A stretch of DNA of 64,000 bases, from positions 10,622,341 to 10,686,340 of the forward strand of contig NZ_KQ976354.1 of NCBI RefSeq assembly GCF_000346485.2. The letters are read 5' to 3'. The notes beneath the pieces were generated by a model. That model was not told the origin of the DNA. It saw nothing but the letters and a program-made list of their open reading frames with translations, and did no database searches. Shown one piece after another: positions 50,977 through 59,229 of this stretch (its first letter is position 1; each line of letters opens with the position of its first letter). The translations under genes and the position numbers were made by a program. The stretch comes from Scytonema hofmannii PCC 7110 (GTDB taxonomy: Bacteria > Cyanobacteriota > Cyanobacteriia > Cyanobacteriales > Nostocaceae).

Positions 50977-52986
50977 ATGAAAAAAATAGATCGCACGCAA
51001 CACCCCGTCATCACCATTCGGGACTTACAACACCGCTACAGCAAACAAACAGAAGCCGTAGCAGGTATAAACCTAGACATCTATCAAAGCGAAATCTTCG
51101 GACTTATAGGACCCGATGGAGCAGGCAAAACCACCACATTTCAGATTCTTTCAGGAGTCATGGAGCAAACAAGCGGCATTGTTGAAGTCTTCAGTTCCAA
51201 ACCCTGGGACGTGCGCTTGCAAATGGGCTACCTCACCCAACGCTTTAGTTTATACCAAGACATGAGCATACAGGAAAATATACGTTATGCAGCAGGTTTG
51301 CGCGAAGTCAGCCAAGCAGCTTTAAAAACCCGCAGCGATCGCTACCTCCAATTACTAGACTTAGCCCAGTTTAAAGATCGTCTCGCCGGACGCCTTTCTG
51401 GAGGGATGAAACAAAAACTGGCTTTGTGTTGTGCGCTCATTCACCAACCCAAAATTTTGTTGCTAGATGAGCCAACAACAGGTGTAGATCCCGTATCCCG
51501 ACGAGAATTCTGGGACATTTTAGCAGAACTGGCTGTGACAGAAGGGATGACTACAGTTGTTGCGACGCCGTACCTTGATGAAGCAGAACGCTGTTCGCGG
51601 ATTGCTTTAATGTATGAGGGCAAAATTCAACAATGCGATACACCTGCTCGCATAAAAGCAAGCTTAGGTATGCAACGGTTGGAGGTTTATTTGCCAGTAT
51701 CCCAGCTAGATAAAGCTGCTGATATCCTCAGTAAAAATGCTGACTTGCAAGAAGTAATTTTTGACGTACAACGCTTTGGCGATCGCTTGGATGTGCTCAC
51801 AGCAGAACCGGGCGAAACCAAACAGAGAATTCAGTCTATTTTAGAACGGGAACAGATTCCAGGGGAAAACTTTGTCGTTGATACCCCTACTCTTGAGAAC
51901 ACCTTTGTCGCTCGATTGCGAGAACAAAAAGCAATTAGAACAATCCGTCCTGGAAAGTTTGCTCCGGAGGGAAACCCTCCTTGCAACTTTCCGCAAAATC
52001 CAAAATCTCAAGTCCAAAATAATCAGGCTATTTCAATCCAAAATCCAAAATCCAAAATCCAAAATGAAGAAACGGCCATTGGCGCACAAGATTTAAATAA
52101 AGTTTTTGGCAATTTTCACGCAGTTAAGAATATCAATTTAAATATTAAGTATGGTGAAGTTTTTGGTCTTTTAGGGGCAAATGGTGCAGGAAAAACAACA
52201 GTTATCAAAATGCTGTGTGGTTTCTTGCCTGCTAGTTCTGGAAAAGTTTCTTTAGTAGGAGAAACAGGTCAATTACGGAGTCCGACAGTGCGGCAAAAAA
52301 TTGGCTATATGTCACAAAAATTTACTCTTTATGATGACTTAACTATTGGACAAAACCTAGAATTTTATTGTGGTGTTTATGGAGTTAAGCGCCGCCATCG
52401 ACAAGCCAAGAAAAATTGGGTATTGCAAATCAGTGACCTTGTGGGTCAAGAGGATAAGTTAACCCGCGATTTACCGGGTGGTTGGAAACAGAGAGTTGCT
52501 TTTGGTGCAGCAGTGATGCACGAACCAAAAGTTTTGTTTCTAGATGAGCCAACCTCTGGCGTTGACCCTTTGGCAAGAAGAGAATTTTGGCGTTGGATTA
52601 ACCAGTTTGCCAGAGAAGGGATGGCGATATTGGTAACAACTCACTATTTAGAAGAAGCAGAACAGTGTCACCGTTTGGGATTTATGGTTGCAGGGGAACT
52701 TGTGGCGCAAGGAACCCCGCGCCAAGTCAAACAGGAACAACCAGGGCGATTGGTGGAATGGGAATGCGAACCCTTGCAAACAGCATCGGATTTATTGAAG
52801 CAAAAGTTAAAACGCTCTTCAGTGTCGATTTTTGGTTCGCGCTTGCATACCGTCTTGGATGAACCGCGCTTGCAGATTCCTCAAGTTGAGAATTGGTTGC
52901 AAGAGGCTGGAGTCAAAGTGCAAAACTACAGAGAAATTGAGTTTTCTTTAGAAGACGTGTTTATTTCAGTAATCAGTGACCAGTGA
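50977..52986 (+). CDS. YbhF-type ABC transporter ATPase with two nucleotide-binding domains
   Basis: A 669-residue cytoplasmic protein from ATG 50977; the frame to 50887 is repeat DNA (GGATTTT and CTCAGCGCC units). The first domain has Walker A GPDGAGKTTTF, signature LSGGMKQKLAL and Walker B ILLLDEPTTGVD. The second has GANGAGKTTVI, signature LPGGWKQRVAF (Pro replaces Ser) and VLFLDEPTSGVD. About 25 residues of the linker (near 340-365, [21 protein letters not shown]) are encoded by CCAAAAT heptamers. The last codons AGT GAC CAG TGA come from an STRR, which gives the stop. Both sites look competent in Walker motifs; the changed second signature may make hydrolysis asymmetric. It powers the two downstream permeases. 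Confidence 0.9.
   Translation: MKKIDRTQHPVITIRDLQHRYSKQTEAVAGINLDIYQSEIFGLIGPDGAGKTTTFQILSGVMEQTSGIVEVFSSKPWDVRLQMGYLTQRFSLYQDMSIQENIRYAAGLREVSQAALKTRSDRYLQLLDLAQFKDRLAGRLSGGMKQKLALCCALIHQPKILLLDEPTTGVDPVSRREFWDILAELAVTEGMTTVVATPYLDEAERCSRIALMYEGKIQQCDTPARIKASLGMQRLEVYLPVSQLDKAADILSKNADLQEVIFDVQRFGDRLDVLTAEPGETKQRIQSILEREQIPGENFVVDTPTLENTFVARLREQKAIRTIRPGKFAPEGNPPCNFPQNPKSQVQNNQAISIQNPKSKIQNEETAIGAQDLNKVFGNFHAVKNINLNIKYGEVFGLLGANGAGKTTVIKMLCGFLPASSGKVSLVGETGQLRSPTVRQKIGYMSQKFTLYDDLTIGQNLEFYCGVYGVKRRHRQAKKNWVLQISDLVGQEDKLTRDLPGGWKQRVAFGAAVMHEPKVLFLDEPTSGVDPLARREFWRWINQFAREGMAILVTTHYLEEAEQCHRLGFMVAGELVAQGTPRQVKQEQPGRLVEWECEPLQTASDLLKQKLKRSSVSIFGSRLHTVLDEPRLQIPQVENWLQEAGVKVQNYREIEFSLEDVFISVISDQ
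51995..52064 (+). repeat. CCAAAAT-type repeat inside the ABC ATPase gene
   Basis: Imperfect and perfect CCAAAAT heptamers (four perfect in a row near 52038-52064), read in frame as NPKS/KIQN residues between the two ATPase domains. Confidence 0.85.
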
Positions 52987-52993
52987 CCAATGA

Positions 52994-53042
52994 CAACTAA
53001 CAACTAACAACTAACAACTAACAACTAACAACTAACAACTAA
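52994..53042 (+). repeat. STRR (CAACTAA)7 forming the leader of the next permease gene
   Basis: Seven perfect heptamers end 2 bases before the ATG at 53045. With the CCAGTGA unit containing the previous stop, the whole 58-bp spacer is repeat and has no Shine-Dalgarno. Confidence 0.93.
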
Positions 53043-53044
53043 CA

Positions 53045-54145
53045 ATGAAACGTATTTTTGCTCAAACTATAAAGGAATTATCGCAGTTGGGACGCGATCG
53101 CCTGACTTTGACGTTGGCTCTTTTTTTGCCTTTGATGCTGCTGCTGTTGTTTGGGTTTGCGGTATCTCTGGAGGTGAATAAGATTAATTTTGCGATTCAG
53201 GATTTGGATAGAACTCCTAATAGTCGGGAGTATATTGCGACTTTTGAACGGACAAATAAGTTTAATATAATTGCCTCTAGTCCGCAGGTGAATGTACCTC
53301 GGCTGTTAGATGGAGGTAGGATTGCTGCGGGTTTGATTATTCCTCCAGAGTTTGCTCGCGATCTACAGCGAAAAGGGGGTGGGGCTGAGGTGCAAATTTT
53401 AGTGGATGGTACTGATGCTAATACGGCTAATATTGTTAGGGGTTATACCAAAGCCACGACTAATGCTTTTATGGAAAATCTCCGGGGGAGCAAATCTCCT
53501 CTGGTGAATCTTCAGTTTCGCTTGTGGTATAATCCGGGTCTGGAAACTTTGAGATATATTGGCCCTGGTGCGATCGCAATTACTGTGACTCTGTTTCCTC
53601 CGTTACTTGCTGCTTTGGCAATAGCAAAAGAGTACGAACAGGGGACTATTCTCCAAGTTTACGCTTCTAGTTTGACGGGTACAGAATATTTGCTGGGGAA
53701 GGCTGCAGCATTCTGGCTGGTGGGTATGGCGGAGGTATTGTTTGTCAATGTGGAAGCATGGCTGTTTTTTGGATTGCGGTTTGTGGGCGATCCGACACCT
53801 ATGATTTTCAGTTCGATGCTTTACATTGCTTGTGGTGTTTTTTGGGGTATTTTTGTGGGGAGTCAGACGAAAGTTCAAAGTGCTGCCATTCAAGCAGTTG
53901 CTTTTACTGCTTTTTTGCTCTCACTTCAATTATCTGGGTTTATTTACCCTATAGCAAATATTCCTCTTGGCATTCGTTGGATTTCTAACATCATCCCGGC
54001 TCGGTATTACATTGAGTTAAGTCGCGATGCTTATGCGCGTGGTGTGGGTTGGTTGGGTATTTGGTCTCAGGTGTTGGCTTTGTTTGGACTGGCTAGTTTG
54101 TTTTTCTTTTTGGCTTGGCGGAAGTTGCAGAGGATGAGAGTTTAG
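53045..54145 (+). CDS. ABC-2 type permease, YbhS-like
   Basis: A 366-residue ABC-2 membrane protein. N-terminal helix (LALFLPLMLLLLFGFAVSLE) is followed by a large extracytoplasmic domain (about 45-170) and five C-terminal helices (e.g. GAIAITVTLFPPLLAALAIA, AFTAFLLSLQLSGFIYPIAN). KEYEQGTILQVYASSLTGTEYLLGK is the typical coupling-helix block. It would pair with the second permease at 54777 and the double ATPase to export a substrate, with the HlyD protein as adaptor; related systems affect antibiotic and cation tolerance in E. coli. Translation must start without a recognisable Shine-Dalgarno because the leader is an STRR. Confidence 0.9.
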   Translation: MKRIFAQTIKELSQLGRDRLTLTLALFLPLMLLLLFGFAVSLEVNKINFAIQDLDRTPNSREYIATFERTNKFNIIASSPQVNVPRLLDGGRIAAGLIIPPEFARDLQRKGGGAEVQILVDGTDANTANIVRGYTKATTNAFMENLRGSKSPLVNLQFRLWYNPGLETLRYIGPGAIAITVTLFPPLLAALAIAKEYEQGTILQVYASSLTGTEYLLGKAAAFWLVGMAEVLFVNVEAWLFFGLRFVGDPTPMIFSSMLYIACGVFWGIFVGSQTKVQSAAIQAVAFTAFLLSLQLSGFIYPIANIPLGIRWISNIIPARYYIELSRDAYARGVGWLGIWSQVLALFGLASLFFFLAWRKLQRMRV

Positions 54146-54155
54146 AGGCAAGATA

Positions 54156-54410
54156 TCATGAGTTATTACTCAAAGACTTTTCTATTGCTCTTCGGATATA
54201 CTTTTGGTAAGATATACCCTCTTCTTTAGCAACAGTTTTCACTTTTTCTAGTAATTCTTCAGAGACTCGCAAATTTACAGTTTTGTCTTTGGGCTTGAAT
54301 TCAAAGCTAACAAATTTGAAGTTGTCTTTATGAAGATAGTCAGATAAATCTTGTTCTAACAAATTTTCTGCTTCTTCATCAGTTGTCATTTTGGGCAAGA
54401 TTTTTTTCAT
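54156..54410 (-). CDS. brnA: BrnA-family antitoxin
   Basis: An 84-residue antitoxin. ATG 54410 (MKKILPKMTTDEEAENLLEQ) is chosen over the longer frame. An acidic toxin-binding N-terminal part (DLSDYLHKDNFKFVSFEF) precedes a ribbon-helix-helix DNA-binding domain (KTVNLRVSEELLEKVKTVAK, ISYQKYIRRAIEKSL). It overlaps the 3' end of the brnT gene by 32 bp, the usual toxin-first BrnT-BrnA order. The pair lies on the strand opposite to the export operon, between its two permease genes. BrnA normally neutralises BrnT and represses the shared promoter. Confidence 0.85.
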   Translation of the reverse strand: MKKILPKMTTDEEAENLLEQDLSDYLHKDNFKFVSFEFKPKDKTVNLRVSEELLEKVKTVAKEEGISYQKYIRRAIEKSLSNNS

Positions 54411-54693
54411 ATTGCTGTACCTCTTTGTCATGCATATATCGAGCACTAATTGGTCTAATAAGTTTTTCTTCTTGATTGTTACGGAAAGTGAAGACCACAA
54501 AAATATGTCTTCCCTTAGTTGATACCCCTACAGCCAAGAACCTCTCCTCTGCCTCAGAGTGCTTTATATCTGGAGCGATGGCTATTTTTGGATTAGAAAA
54601 CAAAGATTCAATTTCTTCTATTGAAACCCCATGTTTTTGTCATTTTTGAATGTTGCCATTATCCCAATCAAAGCCAGTTACTTTTTCAGACAT
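54379..54693 (-). pseudogene. brnT: BrnT-family toxin with in-frame TGA at codon 18
   Basis: From ATG 54693 the frame reads MSEKVTGFDWDNGNIQK, then TGA (54640-54642), then QKHGVSIEEIESLFSNPKIA, and continues without interruption through ERFLAVGVSTKGRHIFVVFT to the stop at 54379. FDW.NGN...KHG....E....F is the BrnT fold start, where a Cys or other residue usually occupies the TGA position. Total length (104 codons) is normal for BrnT, a ribonuclease toxin. A single C-to-A change of TGC or TGT to TGA would explain the interruption. Translation restart at a TTG (54603) would lack the first beta-strand and is unlikely to be toxic. A sequencing error is the main alternative. Confidence 0.8.
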
Positions 54694-54776
54694 GATTTAA
54701 ATATAGACTTTTGTATATACAAATGTCAATATAGCATGATTGGTAACTTGTAATACACGATATAGCGTATAGGATT

Positions 54777-55913
54777 ATGTTTTTCAATTTAATTGACACA
54801 ATTTTAGGAAGCCGTTTTTGGGCGCTGTTCCGAAAGGAGTTTGCTCAAATATTCCGCAATCGTCAGCTTGTGATTCAGCTACTTGTACCGCCAACTGTGT
54901 TTTTGATGCTGTTTGGTTTTGCTTTAAATCCGGAGGTGGAAAATCTCAAGGTTGGGATTACTGATTACAGTAACAGCAGTGCTTCGCGGGAATTTGTACA
55001 AATATTTGACCAGACGGATGCATTTGTGGTGAGTCGGTATTATTCTGACCAAAAAGAGATGATTGCGGATTTGGCAACGGGGAAACTGACGGTTGCTATG
55101 ACGATTCCGCAAGAGTTTGCTGGCGATCTTGTCAAAAAGCGTCCTGTGGAGGTGCAGGCGTTATATGATGCTGTTGATGCAAATACGGCAAGTATTGCTT
55201 CGAGTTACATCAATCAATTGGTGAGTGATTATAACTCGCGACAGCAGAATAATGAGGGTTTGCGAAATAACCAGGTACAGGTTCAGATTTCGATTTTTTA
55301 CAATCCTGGGTTGGAGAGTTCTTGGTTTATTGTGTCGGGAATGTTTGGCATTGTACTAACAGTGATTGGTTCTCAAGCTGCTGCATCTTTGGTGGTGAGG
55401 GAAAAGGAAGCAGGGACTATTGAGCAACTGATGATGACTCCTGCTTCTAGTACTGAGGTGATTTTGGCTAAGGTTTGTCCGTTATTGGTTTTGCTGACGT
55501 TGGATGTTTTGATTGCTCTTGGTGTTGCAAGGCTGGTATTTGGCGTGCCATTACGGGGTAATTTGTTGGTATTCCTGGCGATCGCTGTGCTTTATTTTTG
55601 GGTGGGTATTAGTATTGGGATTTTGATTGCGACTTACTCCAAGAGCGAACAGCAGACGCAGTTGACGGCTTTTTTTATTAATCCACCTTTGGTTCTGTTG
55701 TGTGGGGCGTTGACTCCCATTTCTTCAATGCCAACTTTTATACAATGGCTCTCTTATCTAGATCCTTTGCGCTATTTTATTGAGGTTTGCCGTGGGGTGT
55801 TGTTGAAGGGGGTGGGTGTGGAGACGCTTTGGCCTCAGGTGCTGATTTTGCTGGTTTTTGCTACGGTGCTGATGTCTTTAAGTATTCGACAGTTTCGCCA
55901 ACAGTTGGGGTAA
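54777..55913 (+). CDS. ABC-2 type permease, YbhR-like
   Basis: A 378-residue ABC-2 permease homologous to the upstream one. Helix 1 (LVIQLLVPPTVFLMLFGFAL), large external domain (about 50-185), then five helices (GMFGIVLTVIGSQAAASLVV; VLLTLDVLIALGVARLVFGV; LAIAVLYFWVGISIGILIAT; PPLVLLCGALTPISSMPTFI; C-terminal VLILLVFATVLMSLSI). VREKEAGTIEQLMMTPASST is the coupling block. It completes the YbhGFSR-like exporter but is separated from the rest by 631 bp containing the opposite-strand BrnTA module. It may therefore need its own promoter or read-through across that module. Confidence 0.9.
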   Translation: MFFNLIDTILGSRFWALFRKEFAQIFRNRQLVIQLLVPPTVFLMLFGFALNPEVENLKVGITDYSNSSASREFVQIFDQTDAFVVSRYYSDQKEMIADLATGKLTVAMTIPQEFAGDLVKKRPVEVQALYDAVDANTASIASSYINQLVSDYNSRQQNNEGLRNNQVQVQISIFYNPGLESSWFIVSGMFGIVLTVIGSQAAASLVVREKEAGTIEQLMMTPASSTEVILAKVCPLLVLLTLDVLIALGVARLVFGVPLRGNLLVFLAIAVLYFWVGISIGILIATYSKSEQQTQLTAFFINPPLVLLCGALTPISSMPTFIQWLSYLDPLRYFIEVCRGVLLKGVGVETLWPQVLILLVFATVLMSLSIRQFRQQLG

Positions 55914-55917
55914 TCAC

Positions 55918-55943
55918 CTGACCAGTGACTAGTGACCAGTGGC
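55918..55943 (+). repeat. Short STRR (CCAGTGA)n after the export operon
   Basis: Three to four heptamers (CCAGTGA, CTAGTGA) a few bases after the last permease stop. Confidence 0.8.
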
Positions 55944-56178
55944 TAAGCAATTCAAATGTACTACACTCAAGTAAGAACTGCTATAATTCGCTAACGCAGC
56001 TATCATACTGCAATTTTCGCTTGTTTTTGGATATTTTTCTAACAATTCCGATCAAAGAACAGCAGGTAATTGTAAATTTTAATCAGGTTAATGTAGAATA
56101 CATTAGGTAACTGTAAAACAAGTACTAAACCACTAAGGTGTAGTAATCTAGGGTAACTAAGCGTATATTTGACTATTT

Positions 56179-56376
56179 ATGCCTAACGCCCCTAAGAAAG
56201 ATCGTCCCAGAGTGCAATTTGTATGCGACCAATGGGTTAAAGAATACCTAGACCAATGGGCGGGAGTGGAAAACCGCTCTACAAGTAACTTGATTGAAAC
56301 TATCATTTTGGACGCAGTAACAACGAAACAAGCACAGGGAGAGTTGCCACCATCACCCAAGTCACCTAAAAAATAA
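56179..56376 (+). CDS. Small ribbon-helix-helix-like protein
   Basis: A 65-residue basic protein: RPRVQFVCDQWVKEYLDQWA followed by NRSTSNLIETIILDAV, the strand-helix-helix pattern of CopG/Arc-type DNA-binding proteins, and a Pro/Lys tail. It ends 9 bp before a coiled-coil gene on the same strand, so they are very likely cotranscribed. Such pairs recall plasmid-maintenance or phage operons, but I see no partition ATPase or toxin fold. The upstream spacer 55944-56178 has no gene. Confidence 0.65.
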   Translation: MPNAPKKDRPRVQFVCDQWVKEYLDQWAGVENRSTSNLIETIILDAVTTKQAQGELPPSPKSPKK

Positions 56377-56385
56377 GAAAAACTA

Positions 56386-56808
56386 ATGACCAACGCAGAA
56401 CAACCCAATCGGCTAGATCTTATAGAAGCACTTCTGTTGCAAACTGTACAGCAACAGCATGCTAACACAGCAACTATCTCACAAATAGCTCAGCAACAGC
56501 AGGCTAACACAGCAACTGTCTCACAAATAGCTCAGCAACAGCAGGCTAACACAGCAACTATCTCACAAATAGCTCAGCAACAGCAGGCTAACACAGCAAC
56601 TATTTCACAACTAACTCAGCAACAAGCAGAACTCAAACAAGAATTGCAAGATAGCATTAGCCACTTAGTTAGTGTCATAGGTAACTTTGTTGAAGAAGCA
56701 CAAAAAGATCGAGCGATTATCCAGGAACTTCAATCTGAAGTCAGGGGTATTCAAACTGAAAACCAACGAATTCTTCAATATCTGTTTGGGCGACAGGGGC
56801 AGGGGTAG
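56386..56808 (+). CDS. Coiled-coil protein with four 14-residue repeats
   Basis: A 140-residue protein, entirely helical by composition. After an 18-residue N-terminal segment ([14 protein letters not shown]) come four copies of a 14-residue unit ([14 protein letters not shown]), then a charged coiled-coil ([38 protein letters not shown]). The unit is two heptads long, so the repeats can lengthen a continuous coiled coil. No known domain. The preceding ribbon-helix-helix gene ends 9 bp upstream. The two products may act together, the coiled coil as an oligomerisation or partner-binding arm. Confidence 0.68.
   Translation: MTNAEQPNRLDLIEALLLQTVQQQHANTATISQIAQQQQANTATVSQIAQQQQANTATISQIAQQQQANTATISQLTQQQAELKQELQDSISHLVSVIGNFVEEAQKDRAIIQELQSEVRGIQTENQRILQYLFGRQGQG
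56449..56616 (+). repeat. Four 42-bp in-frame tandem repeats
   Basis: Units at 56449, 56491, 56533 and 56575, each encoding two heptads. Units 2 and 3 are almost identical at the DNA level, so copy number has changed recently and is likely to vary between strains. Confidence 0.9.
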
Positions 56809-57028
56809 CAAGTCCAGTTCTACCAAGTGAGTGGCGCTGCCAAATTCTAGATAGCGCTCTGCTTGTTTATATTTATAGCTAAAGGCATGGGGACTTCAAC
56901 TCGTTTGGGTCGGAGGATGGCTGTGGAGCGATCTCCCGCGATTGGTTTTCATCGTATTCCATCACGCAATAGTTTTTTTCAGTATGCTCGTTCGAGCGAG
57001 TTTTTGATTGATTTTGTTAATATAGTAT

Positions 57029-57391
57029 ATGACACATTATTTTTCTATAATGGTAAAAAAATTAAAAGACCAATCTCTTGAATCTCTATATAAAGTCAAA
57101 TATCAAGCTGAAGTGTTGGAATATTTGCTTGATAAGTCATATTTGACTAGTTTTCTATTAACAGCTTATGAAAAAATCAGAGAAATTTTTACAAATGAAG
57201 AATTGATTTTAAACATCTCCTTCGATCCTGAAATTATTGGTTGGAAAAAATTAACGCTCGCAATACATACCAATTTAGAAACGGATGAAGCTTATGATAA
57301 ATTAAAGATTTTAGATAATAGTTGGTGGATAGATGCTTCATCTATTGTTGGTAATGATTTAGATATTTATATTACGTTTAATGAAATTTGA
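57029..57391 (+). CDS. Hypothetical soluble protein
   Basis: A 120-residue protein not recognised. Residues 15-60 are helical (SLESLYKVKYQAEVLEYLLD, LTSFLLTAYEKIREIFTNEE); the rest alternates strands (LILNISFDPEIIGWKKLTLA, IDASSIVGNDLDIYITFNEI). A second start at 57050 (MVKKLKDQSLESL) is equally likely; neither has a good Shine-Dalgarno. The layout resembles small host-interaction or immunity-like proteins found in accessory regions, but there is no specific evidence. The region 56809-57028 before it shows no convincing gene. Confidence 0.55.
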   Translation: MTHYFSIMVKKLKDQSLESLYKVKYQAEVLEYLLDKSYLTSFLLTAYEKIREIFTNEELILNISFDPEIIGWKKLTLAIHTNLETDEAYDKLKILDNSWWIDASSIVGNDLDIYITFNEI

Positions 57392-57428
57392 TTGGTCTGA
57401 ATATTTCTATTTTGCTTAATTGAGAGAC

Positions 57429-58061
57429 TTAGGAAGTAGCAATTAACTCCCCCATGTGACGCATAATCTTTAATACCTCGTATAAATCTCCTTCATTGAT
57501 GATGCTGAATTTACGAGATAATCCATAAATAGGGGATTGTTGCCTAACTAATTTAATAAATATAAAATCTTCGCCTCCTGTTAAAATACCAAATGTTGGT
57601 TTATCTACATCAGGATGACATAGCATATATGCAAGTGCTTGAGGTATTCCTAACGAGAGTGAAAATGTAGTCCGTTTGGCTTCAAGTACCCAAACCCAAA
57701 ATTGATTTTGTAAAACTAAAGCGTCAATTCGTCCTTGCAAAATTTCCTCTTCAGTTTCTACCTGTAGTGTTACAGATGGCTCAAATCGTGTTTTGAAGGG
57801 CGTGTCGTAAAAACCTGCTATATCTAGGAGTGGACTTACTATCATCATTTTCACTCCACTCTCTAGCAGTGCTCCTTCATCAAGTTGGTAAAAGTAGCGA
57901 GAACGCACCTTGTCTAAAAAGATTTTATCGGCATCACTAATTTGTGATAAGTTTTCATACCACTCTGGAAAAAACTGCCGTTCGTCATTACGTTGCAAAT
58001 TAAAATTTTGGCGTAGATATTTAAGTGTAGTTTGTTCTGAAATGGGAATGGTTTGAACCAT
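57429..58061 (-). CDS. Orphan restriction-like (PD-(D/E)XK) protein, HsdR N-domain type
   Basis: A 210-residue protein with a PD-(D/E)XK nuclease core: the hydrophobic strand and Asp in LQGRIDALVLQNQF and the Glu-x-Lys in WVLEAKRTTFSLSLGIPQAL. Such proteins are frequently annotated in cyanobacteria as restriction endonuclease subunit R, but the helicase motor of HsdR is absent and there is no methylase or specificity gene nearby. I read it as a stand-alone member of a widespread cyanobacterial family of unknown role. Both catalytic residues are intact. Single gene; no operon. Confidence 0.72.
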   Translation of the reverse strand: MVQTIPISEQTTLKYLRQNFNLQRNDERQFFPEWYENLSQISDADKIFLDKVRSRYFYQLDEGALLESGVKMMIVSPLLDIAGFYDTPFKTRFEPSVTLQVETEEEILQGRIDALVLQNQFWVWVLEAKRTTFSLSLGIPQALAYMLCHPDVDKPTFGILTGGEDFIFIKLVRQQSPIYGLSRKFSIINEGDLYEVLKIMRHMGELIATS

Positions 58062-58176
58062 AGATGTGCTCCGTTATTAAAACATTGTTTTAATTATATG
58101 GTCATTAGCGATCGCACATGAAATGCTAAAGCCTTAGTATAGAATTTGTCAATTGTAAATTTCAAGGAGAAGTATT

Positions 58177-58503
58177 GTGAGTCTTGAGCTACCTGTTATC
58201 CCAAAACCAGGAGAAGTATTTTTAGCTATAAACTTAAGTGCTGTTGAAAATATGACTGTGGCTGAAACCTTAAATTTGCTGGAGCAAATGGGCTATAGCC
58301 CGCAATTGCGCTATCGTCAAGCTAAAGATGGTAACGTTTCACTATATGCTCTTCTTAAGCATGAGCACGTAGAGCCAGAGATGCTAACGAATATAGATTA
58401 TCTTGGAGATGAATTGGATACACTTGCAGAGGTTATTCAGCCAGCAGATGCTATTACGTCTCCTCGTGGGCTTTCTCCTGCAAAAAAAGCAGTCACAGCA
58501 TAA
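58177..58503 (+). CDS. Hypothetical protein
   Basis: A 108-residue protein starting at GTG 58177, with AAGGAG 7 bases before it. The first part (LPVIPKPGEVFLAINLSAVE) is strand-rich and the middle helical (MTVAETLNLLEQMGYSPQLR); the C-terminus is Pro/Ala/Lys-rich. No signal peptide, Cys or known motif. The good ribosome-binding site and balanced composition favour a real gene. Function unknown. Confidence 0.6.
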   Translation: MSLELPVIPKPGEVFLAINLSAVENMTVAETLNLLEQMGYSPQLRYRQAKDGNVSLYALLKHEHVEPEMLTNIDYLGDELDTLAEVIQPADAITSPRGLSPAKKAVTA

Positions 58504-58664
58504 ATATTTTTTACTGATTAGAAGTTTAGCTGAATGTGAATTAAGAATCTAGGCGATCGCTAATTCACATTCAGCAGTTATTTCAACCTCTGGGTTGACG
58601 TTTTTTACCACTGGAATATTTAAGTTGTAAGTTGGTGAAAAAATGACACACTGGAGATCGAGTA

Positions 58665-59174
58665 ATGAATTATCTTTTTGCAGTTTTACCGGATAGGGTT
58701 AAGGCTGAAGAAGCTTACACGGCTTTGGAAAAGGAAGGTTTACCCACCGATCGAATAGACATTTTGGGTCAGGGGTATAAGAGTGCTGATGAGTTTGGGT
58801 TAATTGACCCAAACAAGCAGGCAAAGAAAGGGTTTGCCCGTTTGAATTCTTGGCTGGTTCCTTTTGGTTTTGTGGCTGGGTACGCTTTTAACGCTTTGAC
58901 GGGGATTGAGATATTGCCCATTGGAAATATTGGCAATCATATCATTGGTGGAATTTTCGGGGCTGCTGCTGGTGCTATGGGTGCATATTTTGTTGGGGGC
59001 GGAGTTGGTTTAGCTGTGGGGAGTGGGGATGCTCTACCTTATCGCAATCGTTTGAATGCGGGTAAGTATTTGATTGTTGTGAAGGGGACTGAAGAATTGA
59101 CCAATCGAGCGACTAGCATTTTGCGCCAGTTTGAGCCGGAAAATTTGCAGGGATATGCTGAACCTGTCATGTAA
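58665..59174 (+). CDS. Membrane protein with glycine-zipper, stress-protein-like
   Basis: A 169-residue protein. The N-terminal 45 residues form a ferredoxin-like strand-helix-strand (YLFAVLPDRVKAEEAYTALE, DRIDILGQGYKSADEF) as in YflT/GsiB-type general stress proteins. Two or three hydrophobic, glycine-rich segments follow (WLVPFGFVAGYAFNALTGIE, IIGGIFGAAAGAMGAYFVGG, GVGLAVGSG). A C-terminal strand-helix (GKYLIVVKGTEELTNRATSI) returns to the cytoplasm. Similar cyanobacterial proteins often accompany stress genes; the function is unknown. An intrinsic-terminator-like hairpin follows 31 bp after the stop. Confidence 0.72.
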   Translation: MNYLFAVLPDRVKAEEAYTALEKEGLPTDRIDILGQGYKSADEFGLIDPNKQAKKGFARLNSWLVPFGFVAGYAFNALTGIEILPIGNIGNHIIGGIFGAAAGAMGAYFVGGGVGLAVGSGDALPYRNRLNAGKYLIVVKGTEELTNRATSILRQFEPENLQGYAEPVM

Positions 59175-59205
59175 GGCAACAGACATCTGATGACAAACAA
59201 TGTAG

Positions 59206-59229
59206 AGACGCGCCATGGCGCGTCTTTAA
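59206..59229 (+). terminator. Intrinsic-terminator-like hairpin
   Basis: Perfect palindrome AGACGCGCCATGGCGCGTCT followed by TTAA. The T run is short, so termination may be partial; the motif is also a common interspersed cyanobacterial palindrome. Confidence 0.55.

Noticed and set aside
56863-57081. A 72-codon frame after the coiled-coil gene
   Set aside because: It overlaps the better-supported gene at 57029 and its composition looks non-coding.
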